Of a stretch of DNA of 64,000 bases, positions 61,897-64,000 are shown in pieces. Both the position numbers and the translations under genes were made by a program. Below the pieces are notes generated by a model. It had not been told where the DNA came from. It did not search any database and saw only the letters and a list, made by a program, of their open reading frames with translations. The stretch comes from Streptomyces sp. SCSIO 75703 (GTDB lineage: Bacteria > Actinomycetota > Actinomycetes > Streptomycetales > Streptomycetaceae). Position 1 is the stretch's first letter. Each line of letters opens with the position of its first letter. Where the stretch lies: positions 3,224,001-3,288,000 of the forward strand of contig NZ_CP144555.1 of assembly GCF_036607905.1 (NCBI RefSeq), given 5' to 3'.

Positions 61897-63090
61897 ATGG
61901 CCGTCATGACCTCCAGCGCCCGCCCGTACCTCAACCGCCGGCTCGCCGAGTTCGGGACCACGGTCTTCGCCGAGATGTCCGCCCTGGCCGCCTCGACCGG
62001 GGCGATCAACCTCGGCCAGGGCTTCCCGGACACGGACGGCCCCGAGGAGGTCCGGGAGGCGGCCGTGCGGGCGCTGCGCGACGGACGCGGCAACCAGTAC
62101 CCGCCGGGCCCCGGCGTGCCCGAACTGCGCGCCGCGGTCTCCGAACACCAACAGCGCTTCTACGGCCTCTCCTTCGACCCCGACACCGAGGTCCTGGTCA
62201 CCGCCGGCGCCACCGAGGCCATCGCCGCCACCATGCTGGCGCTTCTGGAACCGGGCGACGAGGTGGTGGCCCTGGAGCCGTACTACGACTCCTACGCGGC
62301 CTGTGTCGCCATGGCGGGCGGCACGCGCGTGCCGGTGACGCTGCGCCCGCACGAGGGCGCCTTCCGGCTCGACCTGGACGAGCTGCGCGACGCGGTCACC
62401 GACCGCACCCGCCTGCTGCTGATCAACACCCCGCACAACCCGACCGGCACCGTGCTGACCCGCGAGGAGCTGACGGCCGTCGCGGAACTGGCCGTGGAGC
62501 GGGACCTGCTGGTCGTCACCGACGAGGTCTACGAACACCTGGTCTTCGACGGCGCCGAACACCTCCCGCTCGCCTCCTTCCCCGGGATGCGCGAGCGCAC
62601 GGTGACCATCGGCTCGGCCGGCAAGACCCTGTCGTTCACCGGCTGGAAGGTCGGCTGGGTCACGGCGCCGCCCGCGCTGGTCGTGGCGGTCCGCTCGGCC
62701 AAGCAGTACCTGACCTTCGTGGCCTCGGGCCCGTTCCAGTACGCGGTCGCGGTGGCCCTCGCGCTGCCCGACGCCTACTTCGACGGGTTCCGCGAGGACA
62801 TGCGCGCCAGGCGGGACCTGCTGGCGACGGGACTCCAGGAGGCCGGCTTCGGCGTCTACCGCCCGGCCGGCACCTACTTCGTCACCACCGACATCCGCCC
62901 CCTCGGCGAGACCGACGGCTTCGCCTTCTGCCGGAGCCTGCCCGAGCGGGCCGGGGTGGTCGCCATCCCGAACGCGGTCTTCTACGACGACCGGAAGGCG
63001 GGCGCCCCCTTCGTCCGCTTCGCCTTCTGCAAGCGGACCGAGGTGCTGGGGGAGGCCGTGCGGCGGCTCACGGCGCTCTCCGCGGGCTGA
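61897..63090 (+). CDS. Class I/II PLP-dependent aminotransferase
   Basis: A 397-residue protein starting at ATG 61897, with ATG 61906 equally possible. The fold type I layout reads INLGQGFPDTDGPEEV, NQYPPGPGVPELRAAV, LVTAGATEAIAATMLAL, LLINTPHNPTGTVLT, VVTDEVYEHLVF with the cofactor Asp/Tyr, and SAGKTLSFTGWKVGWV with the Schiff-base Lys. It resembles the kynurenine/methionine aminotransferase group and the N-succinyldiaminopimelate type; the substrate cannot be settled. It is convergent with the YbjN gene. Confidence 0.93.
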   Translation: MAVMTSSARPYLNRRLAEFGTTVFAEMSALAASTGAINLGQGFPDTDGPEEVREAAVRALRDGRGNQYPPGPGVPELRAAVSEHQQRFYGLSFDPDTEVLVTAGATEAIAATMLALLEPGDEVVALEPYYDSYAACVAMAGGTRVPVTLRPHEGAFRLDLDELRDAVTDRTRLLLINTPHNPTGTVLTREELTAVAELAVERDLLVVTDEVYEHLVFDGAEHLPLASFPGMRERTVTIGSAGKTLSFTGWKVGWVTAPPALVVAVRSAKQYLTFVASGPFQYAVAVALALPDAYFDGFREDMRARRDLLATGLQEAGFGVYRPAGTYFVTTDIRPLGETDGFAFCRSLPERAGVVAIPNAVFYDDRKAGAPFVRFAFCKRTEVLGEAVRRLTALSAG

Positions 63091-63143
63091 GAGCGGCGGG
63101 GCCGGACCGACGAGAACCCGGCGGCGGCGTGGGGGCCGGGAAG

Positions 63144-63194
63144 GGGGTGAGCCCGGTGGCGGTGCCGGGTACAGGGGTGAGCCCGGCGGCGGTA
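63144..63194. repeat. 30-bp-spaced direct repeat after the aminotransferase gene
   Basis: GGGGTGAGCCCGG followed by GGCGGT occurs at 63144-63163 and again at 63174-63193. It lies in the 161-bp convergent gap. A partial hairpin (GCCCGTGCCCCGGCACCGGGC) at 63209-63229 may terminate both genes. Confidence 0.5.
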
Positions 63195-63251
63195 CGGGGC
63201 CGCGCGCGGCGGCCCGTGCCCCGGCACCGGGCTCCTGTTCCGGGTGGCGGA

Positions 63252-63803
63252 CTACTCGCCGTCCTGCTCCGCCGGCTTGTCCGCCTGGCCGGCCCCGTCG
63301 GCCTCGCCGGCGTCCTGCTCCAGGCCGAGCTGCTCCACGAGCCACCGGTCGAACTCGATGGCGGCGCGGACCCAGCTCACCGTGGAGGAGACGAAGTGCT
63401 CCAGGCTGACGCCCATGCCGATCAGCATCTGCGCCTCGCCGATGAGGCGGACGGTGCCGTCGTCGTGGGTGTGCGTGTAGACCTTCGGCCACAGGGTGCG
63501 GCGGTTCCAGTCGTCGACGGACTCCAGAAGCTGCGGCTTCTCGTCGATCTGGTGGGGGCGGTCGTAGAACGTCCGCACCGAGAAGACCTGCTGGTCACCC
63601 TCGCCGCGGAACATGAAGTACGTGCGGAACTGCTCCCACGGCGCCGCGAGGTCGCCCTCGTCGTCGACGACGTACTTCAGCTCCATCTGTTCCAGGAGCT
63701 GCTTCACGAGATCCTGATCCGGGACGACGGGGCCCGCCGGTCCTTGGGGCTGCGGGTCGGGCTGGCCCCCGAAATTCGGAATCGAGGACGGGTCGATGCT
63801 CAC
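63252..63803 (-). CDS. YbjN domain protein
   Basis: A 183-residue protein taken to start at GTG 63803 with AAGGGA about 9 nt upstream; the frame continues to 63863. After a Pro/Gly-rich N-terminus, the YbjN core covers about 30-150: QLLEQMELKYVVDDEGDLAA, TYFMFRGEGDQQVFSVRTFY, and LIGEAQMLIGMGVSLEHF. The acidic C-terminal tail is rich in Glu, Asp and Gly. YbjN proteins share the fold of type III secretion chaperones, and the actinobacterial versions have unknown partners. Confidence 0.88.
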   Translation of the reverse strand: MSIDPSSIPNFGGQPDPQPQGPAGPVVPDQDLVKQLLEQMELKYVVDDEGDLAAPWEQFRTYFMFRGEGDQQVFSVRTFYDRPHQIDEKPQLLESVDDWNRRTLWPKVYTHTHDDGTVRLIGEAQMLIGMGVSLEHFVSSTVSWVRAAIEFDRWLVEQLGLEQDAGEADGAGQADKPAEQDGE

Positions 63804-63859
63804 CGAGTATTTCCCTTCGTACGGATCTGGCCATCCTCCCTCATGCGGGGAGGGGGGTG

Positions 63860-63885
63860 GCAAGCCCGCCGGGCGGCGGGCTTGC
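63860..63885. terminator. Hairpin terminator upstream of the YbjN gene
   Basis: Perfect 11-bp arms GCAAGCCCGCC / GGCGGGCTTGC with a 4-nt loop. It probably terminates the minus-strand gene that ends at 63973. Confidence 0.6.
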
Positions 63886-63972
63886 GCCGTCTGACGCGAT
63901 CCGGCCGGTCCGCGGCGGCCGGCGCCCCGCCCGCCGCCGCACGGGCGGGGCGCCGTGTCCCGCGAGGAGCGC

Positions 63973-64000
63973 CTACGGGGTCTTCGCGCCCGCCGGGCCG
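63973..64000 (-). CDS. C-terminal codons of a gene entering from the right
   Basis: On the minus strand the last bases read GPAGAKTP and then TAG at 63975-63973, followed by a hairpin at 63860-63885. Only eight full codons are inside the window, too few to identify. In related streptomycetes a clpB chaperone gene may lie in this neighbourhood, but that is memory of gene order and not evidence from these codons. Confidence 0.35.

Overview
The window looks like a Streptomyces chromosome. It is very GC-rich with strong third-position GC, uses many GTG and TTG starts, and carries the gene runs ybaB-recR-DUF5063-lysC-asd, purA and DUF3151 / fba-pyrE, plus an XRE/DUF397 pair and a SigE-type ECF sigma factor. 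No species call is possible from sequence alone.

Layout. (1) 1-4618 is a mobile-element scar: the right part of a frameshifted IS3-family element, a lone membrane-protein gene, and the left end of an IS21-family element whose istA is cut by a complete second IS3-family element (13-bp terminal inverted repeats). (2) 4915-12465 is an accessory cassette of seven minus-strand genes. In transcription order they are a Crp/Fnr regulator, a class III nucleotide cyclase-like protein, a P-loop NTPase, an SPFH-like protein, a DUF4407 membrane protein, a PycTM-type (DUF5706) membrane protein and a small guanylate-kinase-like P-loop protein. The cyclase-like protein ends in, and the NTPase begins with, the same glycine-rich motif. 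I read this as an unusual Pycsar-like NTPase-controlled defence or signalling system; it is the most interesting item here. (3) 12466-14553 holds an ABC-ATPase relic and a pair of small membrane proteins. (4) 14841-20480 holds a PucR-type regulator, a flotillin/NfeD pair and an ion-channel-like TrkA-N protein; a nearly identical 17-bp palindrome lies upstream of the regulator and in the nfeD/channel divergent region.

(5) 20611-31344 is mostly housekeeping: an S9 peptidase, SURF1, a sigma factor with a co-encoded membrane partner, aspartate-semialdehyde dehydrogenase and aspartokinase, DUF5063, RecR, YbaB/EbfC and a SLATT protein. (6) 31399-41700 carries a Ser/Thr kinase, a class III aminotransferase with a GntR regulator, small unknown genes, a WhiJ-like XRE/DUF397 locus beside a 20-bp perfect palindrome, purA and a diacylglycerol-kinase-like protein. 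(7) 41847-48873 holds a GbsR/MarR regulator diverging from an ABC exporter, a P450 and a NarL-type two-component system. (8) 48964-52764 is a tryptophan-to-anthranilate set: tryptophan dioxygenase and kynureninase overlap, with an alpha/beta hydrolase (likely formamidase) nearby. (9) 52963-64000 holds DUF3151, an MFS exporter, class II aldolase, PyrE, an aldose-epimerase-like protein, a SRPBCC protein, a membrane spermidine-synthase-like protein with DUF2617, a Gly/Cys/His-rich membrane peptide, an aminotransferase, a YbjN protein and the last codons of one more gene.

All functions are read from sequence patterns by eye; no database search was possible.
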